From positions 2,480,001-2,544,000 of the forward strand of contig CM074139.1 in NCBI GenBank assembly GCA_037178625.1: 64,000 bases of DNA, written 5' to 3'. Positions within the stretch are counted from its first letter, which is position 1, and every line of letters begins with the position of its first letter. Made by a program: the position numbers and the translations under genes. Shown one piece after another: positions 39,382 to 50,174 of the stretch. The notes under the pieces were generated by a model. The model saw only the letters and a program-made list of their open reading frames with translations, was not told where the DNA came from and searched no databases. Source of the stretch: Skeletonema tropicum. Its lineage: Eukaryota; Bacillariophyta; Thalassiosirophyceae; Thalassiosirales; Thalassiosiraceae.

Positions 39382-42075
39382 TCACCAGTCAAACTTCTCG
39401 ACAGCAAAGGCAAGACCGTACTTCTTTGCAATGTCCTTAAGATTCTTCTTGATACCATCAGAGCCACCGCAGTAAAAAATAGTCCAGTCTTGGACAAAAC
39501 CTTTTTCACTCCTAAGGATCATAGATTGCATGACATTTAAACTGTCTTCCAAAGTGGCGGAGGTGGACCGCCTGAATGAACGTGACATCCCATGCATAGA
39601 TCTCTGGGCAAATGATTTCGCCGACATCATCTTGTCGATTTGAGAAGCCAATTCTTTCGATTTTGTCGAGTTTCGTTTATTTTGAGTCTTTGTCAAAACA
39701 AGAAGGAATGCATCAAAATCCTCCCTATCAATGTAGCCAGTGTCAAATCTGTCAATAAGGTTGAAAACTTCCCTTAGATCGTCATGAGAGTATTCGCCAA
39801 TACCTCCACAGAATTCCTCAATCATTGCATCCAAACCCTTCAGGCTAACTACACCCTCTGGGAGATTAAGGATTGAAGGACGACGATGATTGCTCGTCAA
39901 AGGAATACCTTCCTGATCATGACAATCCGCTTCTGACTCAGCTGTACAATCCAAATCAGCTTTACAATGCTGGTAGACCTCCTTCTGCGTCTGATCAACA
40001 GCAAATTCAAACATTTCGTCGGCACCATAAATCTCCAAGACACGGAACAGGGCTACCTGCATTCTCTTTTTGAACGGGACATTGGCAATCTTCACCTGCG
40101 ATTCATACAATTCCTCGGGCAGAGCATCGCCGGACTGGATACTAGTAATAATTCCCGCGATTGATTCTTCAAGTTTTGGCCGTGTGTTGAAGACAAAGAG
40201 GTTCACAGGAAGATTCTTTGGAAGAGCCAACTCACGCTTGCCCGTGTAGTAGATGAATGCATAGGAGTTCTTTGTAATTTCTTCAATGTTCACCTTGTGG
40301 AGGATGTACTCCACAAGACCAGCATCGCGACACATCCAAATGATATTGATCCTTTTCTTGCCTAGCGTAGTTCAACATAAGAGATAGAGTAGGGGTGATA
40401 CCAATGCCCGATGCAACTGCGATAGCATTGGAAGTAGTCACAGCCTTATCAGAAAACTCGGATAAATACGGTCCAAGCACATACAATGATTTGTAGCAGG
40501 GGACATGGATTAAGTCATGCAATTTCTTGGTCCAGTCTCCACTAGCTCCAATACATAACATGGTGTGATCATCCATGGTGGGCTCTGGGAACATCGTGAA
40601 GGCGTGCCATTGATTCTTTGAGATCCATGGGCACATGATGTACAAAAAGGATGTCTTTGGTTTCTCCCCCCACTTTTGTGGGTTCTTAAAGCGTAGCTGT
40701 TTTGACGGGAGAGGAAGGTAGCAACCATCACATGTCGTATTCATTAGTGAGGGGCAATAAAGACCACATACAAAATATTGAATTGGAGTAACAAGATAAA
40801 ACTCACAGCTACCCCATTTTCTCCATAACGTTCAAAATGAGCATTCTCAATCAAAGTATTCCGAATAAAGAATCCAAATAACCAATCCACCGCATAAATA
40901 AGAGCCGGGATGCCAATCAGATAATAAATCCTATCCGGTGCATGAAACAATAAAGCCAATGCCCAAACAACAGCCAAATAGTGAAGACCTTTGCGCAATT
41001 CAAACTTCATCTTGTGTTTGAGTACAGGTACATACATGGGCCAGCAGACTAGCGGAGTGATGATACCTGCAATCAATCCAGTGACACCAGTTTTGTTCTC
41101 CCACAGCAGGTTAATATCTCCATTCAATCCCCACCTCAACAAATGAAAGAATGAATGCGACATGGTTTCAATCCCAACCACCACACCAAACAACCTATGA
41201 ACTTTGTGCATTTCTCCAAAGCCGATCCATTCTCTTAACACAGTACGACGGCATATATTGTTGATATTATGACACTTGGATAGAAACATCATCATGTAGA
41301 GTGGATAATCGAAGAATGCCGAGCATCTAGCCAGGGTAAGGAATACAATCGAGTACCTATTTGTAGCGCAGATGGTCTCTCGGGGACAAATGCAATGGTC
41401 CAATCCGTCCTGACATCCCCCTGCGGGTGCAACACCAATCTTTTCAATTTCTGCTGATGTCATCCATACCCCAAACGGAGTATACAACTGCACTAAACAA
41501 ACAATCAAACTAGCAGTGCTAAACAAAAATATAGCATGATACCAACGAAGACGGGGCTTGGTTTCATCCTCCTCAGTGACATCTTTCTCTGCCAAAGGTA
41601 TCTTTTGGAGTTGACTCGTTCTCCTTGAGGGTTTGCTGTCGCCCGTGCTGCTTTTGAAACTAACTGATTTGTTGCTAATTAAACTTTCTTTTTCTTCTGT
41701 GGTTATTTCTTCTCCTGTAGGAACGGCGTTCTCTTCATCGTCGGCTTCGTGAAAGGCCACGAATTTGGGTCCACTGTTGGTTGATTTAGTTTGAGATCCA
41801 TTCACATCATCTTGGGGAGCGTCGGCAGATCCGGTCGATCCGTTCACATCATCTTGGGGAGCGTCCGCAGATCCGATCTCGGGATCGACCGATGAAGGTG
41901 TATTATCAGCCGAGAGGACAATGTTGTCCTCAGATTCCGGTTCAGATCCTCCATTGTCGTCCATCTTGATATGCAAGGGTAGGGCTACAACATCAGAAGA
42001 GTCAACTGGCCTACGGTCATTAGGAGTACTACTTCGTAGCTGATTATTGTAGATTGATGATGACTCGTCGGTCAC
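39382..42075 (-). pseudogene. NADPH-oxidase/ferric-reductase-like gene, copy A, one-base frameshift
   Basis: Same gene structure as copy B: exon 1 40807-42075, intron 40697-40806, exon 2 39382-40696. The extra A at 40364 (GCCTAGCGTAG against GCCTGCGTAG) shifts the frame inside the NADPH-binding domain just after the ASGIGITPTLSLMLNY motif, so the predicted protein stops after a few more codons. Everything else equals copy B. If the two copies are alleles or the base is an error, this is the same gene; otherwise it is a freshly disabled duplicate. Confidence 0.85.
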
Positions 42076-42450
42076 TCGTCACTTTCTGAGGTAGTACTGT
42101 ATATGTGAGTTCAGCTTCAAGTCAATTTTAATATCAGGTTGATGGTGGAAAGTAAGGTATCGATAAGATCCTAATGGCGAAGGGATGAAGATTACCACTG
42201 CAAGCAAGGTCAAAAACCTCCTAGTTACTGTGTTATTGAGGGTCGTAGGAAGCCATTTTTCACCATGGTCGGTCTTTAGGACGGATGATGGCAAGTGAGT
42301 ACCGTATACACGTAGGAATTAGTATTTTTTGAAACGGTACTAGTTAAAGCAAGGGAATAAATAGTTAAAGTCAAGCGTCGCACAAAATAATATGTAGGTG
42401 CTTGCAAATTCATTCCAAACGTACAGTATGCTACTTATGACTTATGGACT
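42076..42450. promoter_or_regulatory. Upstream region of oxidase copy A
   Basis: Identical to 47096-47470. A 71-codon minus-strand ORF (42079-42294) with a hydrophobic run (FLTLLAVVIFIPSPLGSYRY) lies here, ending 4 bp before the oxidase ATG; it may be an unrecognised 5' exon or chance. The region ends at the hAT-like terminus. Confidence 0.35.
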
Positions 42451-44038
42451 TAGCGTAATGGAATTTCAAAAGGGTGAAATTTCACTACTGCAACTTTCGT
42501 GAAATTTACAGGGTGAAAGTTGCACCAATTTTGGCCAACAATGAAATTTCACAAAAATTCTGGCGCGAACGGATGGTACTGAACCAACACGTAGCACAAA
42601 AATAACCTAAGACCCTTCATTCCACCAACCACCAAACCCCAAAGAACACCACGCACCATCCAGATGATGAGTTTGTCAACTCAGCGGAGAGTAACTCTTC
42701 ACCAAAATGCTGGCGACTAACAATGCAGTATTACTTATTCCTTCGTAGTAATTCAGCTTACATGCGTGTTCCTGCATTGGCATGTACCAGATGATTTTGG
42801 GCGCGGATGGCTCTTATTTTGGGTGCGGGTATGTGCACAAATCAACTTTTTGTTCACTCTGCCGTCTACCACGCTGTCATAGTTTGCCTGGCAATAACAA
42901 CAACAATTCAATAATCTTCAACAATAATGCTTTTGACATGCGCCGCCAACGCCCTTTGTGGCATGAAGAACTCCCCCCTCAACAACCCGGCTGATCATCA
43001 GTGCATGATGTGTGAAGGACCAATTCATGGTGCCCTTTGCGGTAAACTCTACTGTGAGGAAATTGTGGGCAACCCATCCTACAAAAACCCTGCAGGGGAT
43101 CTTAATGATCATGCAAAAACACTTGCCAACTCCCATACCGCTCTCATGTGTCTTCACTGTGTCCAACACAAGCTCACCGCTGCGGCCCCAACTGCCGATG
43201 CTGCCGTCGCTGCTGTCGATCCACCTGCCGTCGCTGCAGTCGATCCACCCGCAGCACCACCTGCTGCTGTGCCTTTTGCAGCAGCTCCGGATGCCAAAAA
43301 GCAACGAGACTCAACGCTCTATTCCCAATACGAAATCACGCCCCAACCCAATGGCAAGTTACGTATTGTATGCAAGCACTGTCCTAAGTACAACAAGTTG
43401 CTAGCGACATTTAATGCAACAAGAGCTAGAAAACATTCTCTCCACGAATGTGAAGGGTTGACATGCCCTCACACAAGGAGACAAATCGAAGGAGGGGCTC
43501 AAGCGAATAAGAAACAAGCAACGTATCTTGCACTTCAATCCAACCCAAGTGAAACTGTTGCTGCCATGCGTAGTAATCATGGCCCCGTTGCGGTGATTGA
43601 TCTACTATCCAACTCTGGGGACGTTAGTGATGTCACCAAATCCACCTCCACATCCGTTCCCCCTCGCAAGAAAACAAAGCGTGTACCATCTGCACAAACT
43701 ACTATGGAGCACACGTATGGTAAGAGCATGAACCAGGCATCTGCTGACATTGTACTCATGCACGAGGTACGAGCCATTGTCGCTCGTGGCGAGCCATTGA
43801 GTCGTCTATTGGATCCTTGGGTGCAAGCAAGCCTACACCAACGATACCCTGCCATCTTGAAGTTCATTCCAAGTGATGTTGAAACAATCTATGACAAGTA
43901 TGTCATTAAAATTGATAAACAAACGACATCGGAGTTGAAATCATTTATGGCAAAAATTCCCGGACATGTAAATGTTGCGATGGATGGAGTCACTGTCTTG
44001 GGCAAACAAAAGGTACGTGATTTATGTTCTGTACAATA
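42451..44038 (+). mobile_element. hAT-like transposon, 5' part
   Basis: Begins TAGCGTAATGGAATTTCAAA, which fits the hAT end consensus (YARNG) and recurs exactly as the last 20 bases of this window (63981-64000). The subterminal region is full of GTGAAATTTC and its relatives (42473, 42510, 42541), as expected for transposase binding sites. A transposase-like ORF follows. The element is cut at 44038/44039, where the second 3.43-kb copy starts, so the 3' half and right end are absent here. GTAGCACAAAAATAACCTAA at 42591-42610 is shared with the retroelement end at 27061. Confidence 0.8.
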
Positions 44039-44039
44039 G
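42927..44039 (+). CDS. hAT-like transposase, N-terminal part (370 aa, truncated)
   Basis: Cys/His pairs CMMCEGPIHGALCGKLYC near residue 27 form one zinc-binding site. A BED-type finger follows at about 133-175 (YEITPQPNGKLRIVCKHCPK, then RKHSLHECEGLTC). After a basic linker (PPRKKTKRVPSAQ), residues about 265-350 follow the start of the hAT catalytic region (RLLDPWVQASLHQRYPAILK, SDVETIYDKYVIKIDKQTTS, HVNVAMDGVTVLGKQK, where the first catalytic Asp is expected at MDG). The stop is made by the junction with the 3.43-kb copy. The C-terminal dimerisation region is missing. Start chosen at the ATG following the CAATAAT leader. Confidence 0.72.
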   Translation: MLLTCAANALCGMKNSPLNNPADHQCMMCEGPIHGALCGKLYCEEIVGNPSYKNPAGDLNDHAKTLANSHTALMCLHCVQHKLTAAAPTADAAVAAVDPPAVAAVDPPAAPPAAVPFAAAPDAKKQRDSTLYSQYEITPQPNGKLRIVCKHCPKYNKLLATFNATRARKHSLHECEGLTCPHTRRQIEGGAQANKKQATYLALQSNPSETVAAMRSNHGPVAVIDLLSNSGDVSDVTKSTSTSVPPRKKTKRVPSAQTTMEHTYGKSMNQASADIVLMHEVRAIVARGEPLSRLLDPWVQASLHQRYPAILKFIPSDVETIYDKYVIKIDKQTTSELKSFMAKIPGHVNVAMDGVTVLGKQKVRDLCSVQ

Positions 44040-44167
44040 AGGAAGAGAAAAAACGAGGTGCAGGGTGTGACCGAGATGTCATTTACTTTGCTCAGCAGGC
44101 CTTATCGCAGTCAACTCTGTCAGATTTGCGTAGAGAATCGTCGTTGATGTCATCCTTCATGGAATAA
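44039..44167 (+). pseudogene. Duplicated 3' end of the HEAT/PDZ gene
   Basis: This is the last 43 codons of the HEAT gene (GRDV-like CDRDVIYFAQQALSQSTLSD to the stop at 44165-44167), identical to 39018-39146. No upstream part exists here, so it cannot be expressed as the HEAT protein. Confidence 0.92.
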
Positions 44168-44402
44168 AGAATTGAATCAGATATTTTGGATAGAAAGCAA
44201 TCTCTGTCGCTGAGAAGAGGGATGTACTGTAGCATAAATCAAAGTATTGATAAAACAAATAAATGCAACATTCAGAGTGGGAACTGATTACTGACCCCTT
44301 CTCTTATTCGATATAGGTACTCCAACAACCCCTATTATTCAGTACCCAACAGTTGCTATCTCTAGTCTACTCTATCCCCACAACTCCCATCATCCACATC
44401 CA

Positions 44403-47095
44403 TCACCAGTCAAACTTCTCGACAGCAAAGGCAAGACCGTACTTCTTTGCAATGTCCTTAAGATTCTTCTTGATACCATCAGAGCCACCGCAGTAAAAAA
44501 TAGTCCAGTCTTGGACAAAACCTTTTTCACTCCTAAGGATCATAGATTGCATGACATTTAAACTGTCTTCCAAAGTGGCGGAGGTGGACCGCCTGAATGA
44601 ACGTGACATCCCATGCATAGATCTCTGGGCAAATGATTTCGCCGACATCATCTTGTCGATTTGAGAAGCCAATTCTTTCGATTTTGTCGAGTTTCGTTTA
44701 TTTTGAGTCTTTGTCAAAACAAGAAGGAATGCATCAAAATCCTCCCTATCAATGTAGCCAGTGTCAAATCTGTCAATAAGGTTGAAAACTTCCCTTAGAT
44801 CGTCATGAGAGTATTCGCCAATACCTCCACAGAATTCCTCAATCATTGCATCCAAACCCTTCAGGCTAACTACACCCTCTGGGAGATTAAGGATTGAAGG
44901 ACGACGATGATTGCTCGTCAAAGGAATACCTTCCTGATCATGACAATCCGCTTCTGACTCAGCTGTACAATCCAAATCAGCTTTACAATGCTGGTAGACC
45001 TCCTTCTGCGTCTGATCAACAGCAAATTCAAACATTTCGTCGGCACCATAAATCTCCAAGACACGGAACAGGGCTACCTGCATTCTCTTTTTGAACGGGA
45101 CATTGGCAATCTTCACCTGCGATTCATACAATTCCTCGGGCAGAGCATCGCCGGACTGGATACTAGTAATAATTCCCGCGATTGATTCTTCAAGTTTTGG
45201 CCGTGTGTTGAAGACAAAGAGGTTCACAGGAAGATTCTTTGGAAGAGCCAACTCACGCTTGCCCGTGTAGTAGATGAATGCATAGGAGTTCTTTGTAATT
45301 TCTTCAATGTTCACCTTGTGGAGGATGTACTCCACAAGACCAGCATCGCGACACATCCAAATGATATTGATCCTTTTCTTGCCTGCGTAGTTCAACATAA
45401 GAGATAGAGTAGGGGTGATACCAATGCCCGATGCAACTGCGATAGCATTGGAAGTAGTCACAGCCTTATCAGAAAACTCGGATAAATACGGTCCAAGCAC
45501 ATACAATGATTTGTAGCAGGGGACATGGATTAAGTCATGCAATTTCTTGGTCCAGTCTCCACTAGCTCCAATACATAACATGGTGTGATCATCCATGGTG
45601 GGCTCTGGGAACATCGTGAAGGCGTGCCATTGATTCTTTGAGATCCATGGGCACATGATGTACAAAAAGGATGTCTTTGGTTTCTCCCCCCACTTTTGTG
45701 GGTTCTTAAAGCGTAGCTGTTTTGACGGGAGAGGAAGGTAGCAACCATCACACGTCGTATTCATTAGTGAGGGGCAATAAAGACCACATACAAAATATTG
45801 AATTGGAGTAACAAGATAAAACTCACAGCTACCCCATTTTCTCCATAACGTTCAAAATGAGCATTCTCAATCAAAGTATTCCGAATAAAGAATCCAAATA
45901 ACCAATCCACCGCATAAATAAGAGCCGGGATGCCAATCAGATAATAAATCCTATCCGGTGCATGAAACAATAAAGCCAATGCCCAAACAACAGCCAAATA
46001 GTGAAGACCTTTGCGCAATTCAAACTTCATCTTGTGTTTGAGTACAGGTACATACATGGGCCAGCAGACTAGCGGAGTGATGATACCTGCAATCAATCCA
46101 GTGACACCAGTTTTGTTCTCCCACAGCAGGTTAATATCTCCATTCAATCCCCACCTCAACAAATGAAAGAATGAATGCGACATGGTTTCAATCCCAACCA
46201 CCACACCAAACAACCTATGAACTTTGTGCATTTCTCCAAAGCCGATCCATTCTCTTAACACAGTACGACGGCATATATTGTTGATATTATGACACTTGGA
46301 TAGAAACATCATCATGTAGAGTGGATAATCGAAGAATGCCGAGCATCTAGCCAGGGTAAGGAATACAATCGAGTACCTATTTGTAGCGCAGATGGTCTCT
46401 CGGGGACAAATGCAATGGTCCAATCCGTCCTGACATCCCCCTGCGGGTGCAACACCAATCTTTTCAATTTCTGCTGATGTCATCCATACCCCAAACGGAG
46501 TATACAACTGCACTAAACAAACAATCAAACTAGCAGTGCTAAACAAAAATATAGCATGATACCAACGAAGACGGGGCTTGGTTTCATCCTCCTCAGTGAC
46601 ATCTTTCTCTGCCAAAGGTATCTTTTGGAGTTGACTCGTTCTCCTTGAGGGTTTGCTGTCGCCCGTGCTGCTTTTGAAACTAACTGATTTGTTGCTAATT
46701 AAACTTTCTTTTTCTTCTGTGGTTATTTCTTCTCCTGTAGGAACGGCGTTCTCTTCATCGTCGGCTTCGTGAAAGGCCACGAATTTGGGTCCACTGTTGG
46801 TTGATTTAGTTTGAGATCCATTCACATCATCTTGGGGAGCGTCGGCAGATCCGGTCGATCCGTTCACATCATCTTGGGGAGCGTCCGCAGATCCGATCTC
46901 GGGATCGACCGATGAAGGTGTATTATCAGCCGAGAGGACAATGTTGTCCTCAGATTCCGGTTCAGATCCTCCATTGTCGTCCATCTTGATATGCAAGGGT
47001 AGGGCTACAACATCAGAAGAGTCAACTGGCCTACGGTCATTAGGAGTACTACTTCGTAGCTGATTATTGTAGATTGATGATGACTCGTCGGTCAC
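44403..47095 (-). CDS. NADPH-oxidase/ferric-reductase-like protein with EF-hand-like insert, copy B (intact)
   Basis: Exon 1 (45827-47095) and exon 2 (44403-45716) flank a 110-bp intron (GTGAGT, branch-like CACTAATG, pyrimidine tract, AACAG), phase 0, giving about 860 aa. Residues ~1-165 are disordered, with a direct repeat GSADAPQDDVNGS. Then come membrane helices with the heme-type histidines (MHKVHRLFGVVVGIETMSHS; GLHYLAVVWALALLFHAPDR), the FAD-binding motif WHAFTMFPEP, and NADPH motif ASGIGITPTLS (about 513). A 12-residue EF-hand-like loop (DRFDTGYIDRED, about 737) lies between this motif and the closing IFYCGGSDG and AVEKFDW ends. It would move electrons from NADPH across a membrane to O2 (superoxide) or Fe(III). 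Loop positions 3 and 5 are Phe and Thr, so Ca binding is uncertain. Confidence 0.85.
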
Positions 47096-47470
47096 TCGTC
47101 ACTTTCTGAGGTAGTACTGTATATGTGAGTTCAGCTTCAAGTCAATTTTAATATCAGGTTGATGGTGGAAAGTAAGGTATCGATAAGATCCTAATGGCGA
47201 AGGGATGAAGATTACCACTGCAAGCAAGGTCAAAAACCTCCTAGTTACTGTGTTATTGAGGGTCGTAGGAAGCCATTTTTCACCATGGTCGGTCTTTAGG
47301 ACGGATGATGGCAAGTGAGTACCGTATACACGTAGGAATTAGTATTTTTTGAAACGGTACTAGTTAAAGCAAGGGAATAAATAGTTAAAGTCAAGCGTCG
47401 CACAAAATAATATGTAGGTGCTTGCAAATTCATTCCAAACGTACAGTATGCTACTTATGACTTATGGACT

Positions 47471-48685
47471 CCCTCCAGGTGAAAGGTACAGGTCATTTTT
47501 GCAGCTTCAACCCGACATTTCAGTGGAAATACATATCATGGGTAAGAGGCAAGAGGGCTATCGTGCACGCCCATGTACGCCAACTTTGTGCCCTGCCTGC
47601 CTGTCCCTTTTTCTTTTTTTGCAAGTCAGCTTGTTCCTCATGGCAGCTATCACAAAAGATTGTGCTTGGTTTCTCTAGAGCATTATGATAATGCTAGATG
47701 CACTCAACCTGCCTTGTGGCGGTCAGCCTATTTGGGTCAGAACGATGGGAGCCTAATCCCAGTAGTTCTAATGGTACAATACTAGATAGCCCAATTTGTC
47801 ATGCAACTTGGACCATCTTGTCCCAAAATTCGTCCCAATTTTGCCTTAAGATCTTTTGTGTAGTTGTCAGTGAGGAGCAATCTGACGCGCAACGAGTTTT
47901 TCCATCGCCCCGATGGAAAATCGCAGGTAGTGGAGGGAGCGAATGAGCCTGCAATGTCCACTTTGTCCACCTCTCTTTCCTTCTTCCCTGCTCGCACTCG
48001 GCGCGCCCTATGAATATCATTAGCGCTATGTAGTAATGAGATTTGAGATTTTTTATTTGAACGCATTGAGATTTACCCTGGCGGGCGTTCACTCCCATGT
48101 ACTCCTATTGTACCTCGCCAGTGCACTCCAACGCACGCCAAACACGCCCGCCCGCGTTGGCGTACATGGGCGTGAACGCCAGTCCTCTTGCCCTGGATTG
48201 AGCAGCAGAGAAAACGTAATTGGGAAAACTCTTCAAGGTATTGAACCGAGACCGAGTAGCAGAGGAAATACGGCAGAGATTCCTCAGCAGGATAGCAGCA
48301 AATCTCATCGCAGCACCACCACCCAGCCCATATCCTCCCTGACAAGCCAATCTCGTCGCCGCAGACGCCGTTGTCGACGCCGACGTAAACAACCACAAAC
48401 CATCCACCGTCTGAAGGATGGAGGTCGTGTTGGTGCAGAATGAAACGCGCATCCTCTCGGCAGCGTCTCGATACTGAGACGTCGCATCGTACTTACATAG
48501 GTACTTATCATTTCAAGATCAAAGTCAAACATTGGAGACTTTGCGGTACTCAGAGAAGGCCTATCTAACGGGCCTCATTAGTATTGTAGTTAGGGTTATG
48601 GTAAAGTTAGGGCTAGAGAACTAGAGATCCTACCTAATACTGAGTAGCTAAATAATGTAATTAATTAAACCTCAAAGAAGAAGGG
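47471..48685. other. Intergenic region with a MITE
   Basis: Holds the element at 47548-48192. The remainder, 48193-48685, has no recognisable gene; the 135-codon ORF at 48036-48443 is largely the translation of transposon ends and Arg-rich low complexity. Confidence 0.4.
47548..48192. mobile_element. Probable 645-bp MITE
   Basis: GGCAAGAGGGCTATCGTGCA continuing CGCCCATGTACGCCAAC (47548-47584) pairs with the inverted copy at 48156-48192 (33 of 37 bases identical). The right arm contains a second, inner version (GGCGGGCGTTCACTCCCATG, 48080-48099) in opposite orientation, giving a local hairpin. No clear target duplication and no ORF with features. Confidence 0.5.
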
Positions 48686-48949
48686 ATGGCTCTTTCCGGG
48701 AATGGCGTTCTCATCCAAACAGAGAAGGCAGAAAGGGAATTGGACTATTTGACAGAAGTAGTCCCGATTCCCGATATCGTGGTATTCCAACGTTGCTCCA
48801 GCCTGGTGGAAGAAGGAAACAATCTAAAAGAACCATTGCTTCCGATGTGTATTGGATGTAAAACCTTTGTAAATCGTAAACGGCAATCAGGTAACATACC
48901 AATCGTATGTGGCATTCAATGCAACTTCATTCTAGAGGACATAGATTGA
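48686..48949 (+). CDS. Small protein with zinc-ribbon-like cysteines (87 aa)
   Basis: ATG at 48686. Residues 54-75 contain CIGCKTFVNRKRQSGNIPIV followed by CGIQC, i.e. C-x2-C...C-x3-C, which could bind zinc. No family recognised. It ends 133 bp before the heat-shock factor gene at 49083 on the same strand. Could be a short real gene or a chance ORF; the cysteine spacing is the only argument for it. Confidence 0.35.
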   Translation: MALSGNGVLIQTEKAERELDYLTEVVPIPDIVVFQRCSSLVEEGNNLKEPLLPMCIGCKTFVNRKRQSGNIPIVCGIQCNFILEDID

Positions 48950-49082
48950 TCAACATAGATTATTTTATTCTGGCCGTGATTTTAGATTTTACCTTTTAAA
49001 ATTCATTCCATATCGCCATACTTAGTTGTGTTTGTTGTTGACTGCCCTGCATAAAGCAACTGCAAACTACAGGATCAGAACA

Positions 49083-50174
49083 ATGGCAACGAACCGCAAT
49101 AAAAACGTAAAGATTGTGCGTCGAGTGACTGACGACATTACAACATCTATATCCCCAGCAGCACTGTTATCCAAATCCAAATTACTCATGAAGAAGGAGC
49201 AGCAACAGTTGCTGCTGCAGCTGACGTTCCCCTTTAAACTCTACGAGATGATCGAGCACGCGCATGATTCTGGATTCACATCTGCTCTTTCATGGTTGAG
49301 CGATGGCAATGGATTCTTTATTCACGACAAGAATGTCATGATGAATGATCTTGCGCCGATGTTCTTCAAGCAGACGAAGTTCCGTTCTTTTGTAAGTGTT
49401 CGCATGTCGCTGTTTCATCGTTTGCTATTGATTCTGCTATCGCATATATAGGCATAAACTGTTGCACTTACTCATCTTGCTCCCATAACAACTTCATCTC
49501 CACCCCTCCAGACACGACAGCTGAACATTTGGGGCTTCGAACGCATCGGTCCAAAACGGGACGGATGGAAACACAAAAAGTTCATCCGTGGACGACCTGA
49601 TTTACTCGAACATATTGAGCGCACCGAAGTCAAGACTGTCATGCTGACAAGTTTGGGAAATGTTTCATCTCGGACTTCCAGAAACGCAATCGAGGCAAAG
49701 AGTAGTAAGTGTTCAAAGTCAAAGATGGAAAATGATGCCGATGGGGGTAGTGTCTCGTCCTTCCGAACACGGACACATTCACCAGATTTACTCTCCTACG
49801 AGGAGGGCAGCAGTGCCCATCTTGACAATATCAAAAACAATGTTCAAAGATTCAGTTGCAGTGAAGAAGCGACTCGGGTTACCAACACAAAACAAGGGAA
49901 GGAGGCTGCGGAAGTGGCTGGGGCTGAGACCGAGGCTATGCGCAGATCTGCTGCTACTGCTGCTGGCACAAGCACCAGCAATAATGTTTGTCATGGTACT
50001 TATCGATCACTGCCATTGGGCGCCCATGAGTCGATGTATCTTGTGAACATTTTCGACAAGCACGAACGTGAACGCCCGTCACATGTAGATGTTTTATGTT
50101 CGATCTTGGCACTGGATCGGGAGACCACTTTCAAGACTCTATGTTCACCATTTGAAGTTGGCTTAACAAGATGA
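49083..50174 (+). CDS. Heat-shock transcription factor 1 (two exons, 323 aa)
   Basis: Exon 1 (49083-49391) and exon 2 (49512-50174) flank a 120-bp intron (GTAAGT...CTCCAG), phase 0. The HSF DNA-binding domain spans about residues 48-150: FPFKLYEMIEHAHDSGFTSA, ALSWLSDGNGFFIHDK, LAPMFFKQTKFRSF, splice, TRQLNIWGFERIG, then HKKFIRGRPDLLEHI. The intron falls at the conserved position in the recognition-helix region (SF|TRQLN), as in other HSF genes. HSFs bind nGAAn arrays; diatoms have many. No clear heptad-repeat oligomerisation region follows; the C-terminus is Ser/Ala-rich with an ending that resembles HSF 2 (FDKHERERPSHVDVLCSILA). Part of exon 2 is copied at 63530-63590. Confidence 0.92.

Larger units (their letters stand above)
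39018..42450. repeat. 3.43-kb near-identical duplication, copy A
   Basis: 39018-42450 equals 44039-47470 with only two differences I could find: one extra A at 40364 and one substitution (CACATGTCG near 40733 against CACACGTCG near 45753). It comprises the last 43 codons of the HEAT gene, the complete oxidase gene and about 370 bp upstream of it. Copy A ends exactly where the hAT-like terminus begins (42451). Confidence 0.97.
44039..47470. repeat. 3.43-kb near-identical duplication, copy B
   Basis: See copy A at 39018-42450. Copy B starts abruptly inside the HEAT gene's last exon and ends at CTTATGGACT, after which the sequence continues CCCTCCAGG without a transposon end. Copy B therefore shows what lies beyond the site where copy A meets the hAT-like element. 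Confidence 0.97.

Noticed and set aside
40744..40744. Membrane part and FAD/NADPH part as two separate overlapping genes
   Set aside because: A good 110-bp intron joins them in frame and restores family motifs.
44039..47470. Copy B as an LTR-like direct repeat flanking the hAT element
   Set aside because: The 3.43-kb repeat contains complete host genes with introns and no LTR signals.
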